From Pontibacter sp. E15-1 (GTDB lineage Bacteria > Bacteroidota > Bacteroidia > Cytophagales > Hymenobacteraceae), in contig NZ_JAKVIR010000016.1 in assembly GCF_022601975.1 (NCBI RefSeq), positions 1 through 64,000 of the forward strand: 64,000 bases of DNA, read 5' to 3'. The notes under the pieces are model-generated. The model was given only the letters and a program-made list of their open reading frames with translations, was not told where the DNA came from and did not search any database. Shown one piece after another: positions 63,173 to 64,000 of this stretch. Numbering within the stretch: the stretch's first letter is position 1; each line of letters opens with the position of its first letter. Position numbers and translations under genes: made by a program.

Positions 63173-64000
63173 ATGCTGCATCTACTGCTTATAATTTCTG
63201 TTTTTCTAACCGCACTTCAGGCCGTGGCGCAGCCAACCGACGTGCCTGTTTTCACCTCAGGCGAGGAGGGCCACAAGTCTTACCGCATACCCGCTATAAT
63301 AAGCCTTCCAAACGGCGATTTGCTGGCCTTTGCAGAAGGAAGGGTGCATGGCGCGGCCGATTTCGGAGACGTGAACATTGTCTTAAAGCATAGCTCGGAC
63401 AAAGGCACAACATGGTCGAGGCTGCAAACAGTGATAGATTACGACAGCTTGCAGGCAGGCAACGCCGCCCCGGTAGTAGACCTGACAGACCCGCTATACC
63501 CAAAAGGGAGAATTTTCCTGTTCTATAACACCGGCAATGCGCATGAGCATGAAGTGCGCAGCGGCAAGGGGCTTCGAGAAGTATGGTACGTCACCTCTAC
63601 CGACAATGGGCAGACCTGGTCCGCCCCTGTGAACATTACCGCTCAGGTGCATCGCCCGAAGATGCCTTCTGCCCACCCAGCCTATAATTTTGAGGAAGAC
63701 TGGCGCTCCTATGCGAACACGCCCGGCCATGCGATACAGTTTGCTGAGGGCCAGTACAAAGGCCGCATTTTTGTGGCTGCCAACCACTCTGCGGGGCCGC
63801 CCAGGCACAACTTTGAGGACTATGCCGCCCATGGCTTTTATACCGATACCCACGGCAAAACCTTTAAACTGAGTGAAGCCGTGCCAGAGCCAGGGAGCAA
63901 TGAGGCCACGGCAGCTGAGCTAAGTAAGGGCAGATTGCTCTTAAACAGCCGCAACCAACAGGGGGATGTGCGTGCGCGCATTGTGAGTGTCAGCAACGAC
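63173..64000 (+). CDS. Second exo-sialidase (GH33), 3' end outside the window
   Basis: The start ATG at 63173 opens a signal peptide (LLLIISVFLTALQAVAQ) with 276 codons in view and no stop. The RIP motif (YRIPAIISLPNGD), FAEGRVHGAADFGD, the Asp boxes HSSDKGTTW and TSTDNGQTW and EATAAELSKGRLLLNSRNQ match GH33 sialidases. Unlike the first sialidase it lacks the N-terminal associated domain and has an Sp-I-type rather than lipoprotein signal, so it may be periplasmic or released. It continues the operon 47 bp after the epimerase. Confidence 0.9.
   Translation, partial: MLHLLLIISVFLTALQAVAQPTDVPVFTSGEEGHKSYRIPAIISLPNGDLLAFAEGRVHGAADFGDVNIVLKHSSDKGTTWSRLQTVIDYDSLQAGNAAPVVDLTDPLYPKGRIFLFYNTGNAHEHEVRSGKGLREVWYVTSTDNGQTWSAPVNITAQVHRPKMPSAHPAYNFEEDWRSYANTPGHAIQFAEGQYKGRIFVAANHSAGPPRHNFEDYAAHGFYTDTHGKTFKLSEAVPEPGSNEATAAELSKGRLLLNSRNQQGDVRARIVSVSND

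Overview
The window reads as chromosomal DNA of a Bacteroidota member, most likely of the order Cytophagales and Pontibacter-like. The evidence is three SusC/SusD pairs, TonB-dependent outer-membrane receptors with N-terminal carboxypeptidase-like domains, lipoprotein signals, weak Shine-Dalgarno sequences and a frequent TATAC word. The genus is an impression, not a computed result. I found no rRNA, tRNA or CRISPR array.

Layout. 1-76 is the end of an IS256-family element that continues to the left. 77-5377 holds an outer-membrane lipoprotein, two small unknown proteins, a galactosamine-6-phosphate-isomerase-like protein and a Gfo/Idh/MocA oxidoreductase. 5378-6543 is an ISAs1-family element whose transposase has two compensating frameshifts. 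6624-10248 is a heme/iron uptake group on the minus strand (TonB receptor, unknown membrane-anchored protein, PepSY protein). 10477-22455 is a block in which two large paralogous BNR/VPS10-like secreted proteins bracket a SusC/SusD pair. 22473-23262 is an internally deleted IS256 copy, inverted relative to the one at the window start.

22.5-28.7 kb is a decay tract. It contains broken genes for a sorbosone/glucose-dehydrogenase-like protein, a lactonase, an integrase, a transposase and an FMN-binding glutamate synthase. Among them sit an intact short-chain dehydrogenase, an alpha/beta hydrolase and a cupin. 28.7-33.8 kb carries a GreA/GreB-C-terminal (Rnk-like) protein, an MreB paralog, a flavohemoglobin and an array of helicase-associated repeats with no helicase.

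34.0-64.0 kb is one large glycan-use region of visibly higher GC. A tight minus-strand operon encodes a sugar nucleotidyltransferase, an N-acetylhexosamine 1-kinase-like enzyme, a CBM9-like protein, a sugar MFS permease and a GH109-like enzyme. A LacI regulator and a SusC/SusD/DUF3472 operon follow, with LacI-type operators between them. Last comes a sialic-acid locus: GntR/FCD regulator, SusC/SusD, N-acetylneuraminate lyase, a sialate-mutarotase/sodium-symporter fusion, exo-sialidase, two-domain sialate O-acetylesterase, N-acylglucosamine 2-epimerase and a second sialidase that runs off the window.

Read together (inference), the last 30 kb would de-acetylate and desialylate sialylated glycans, import sialic acid, split it to ManNAc and pyruvate, and convert ManNAc to GlcNAc. 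The neighbouring operon could release alpha-GalNAc, phosphorylate HexNAc at C1 and activate it to a nucleotide sugar.
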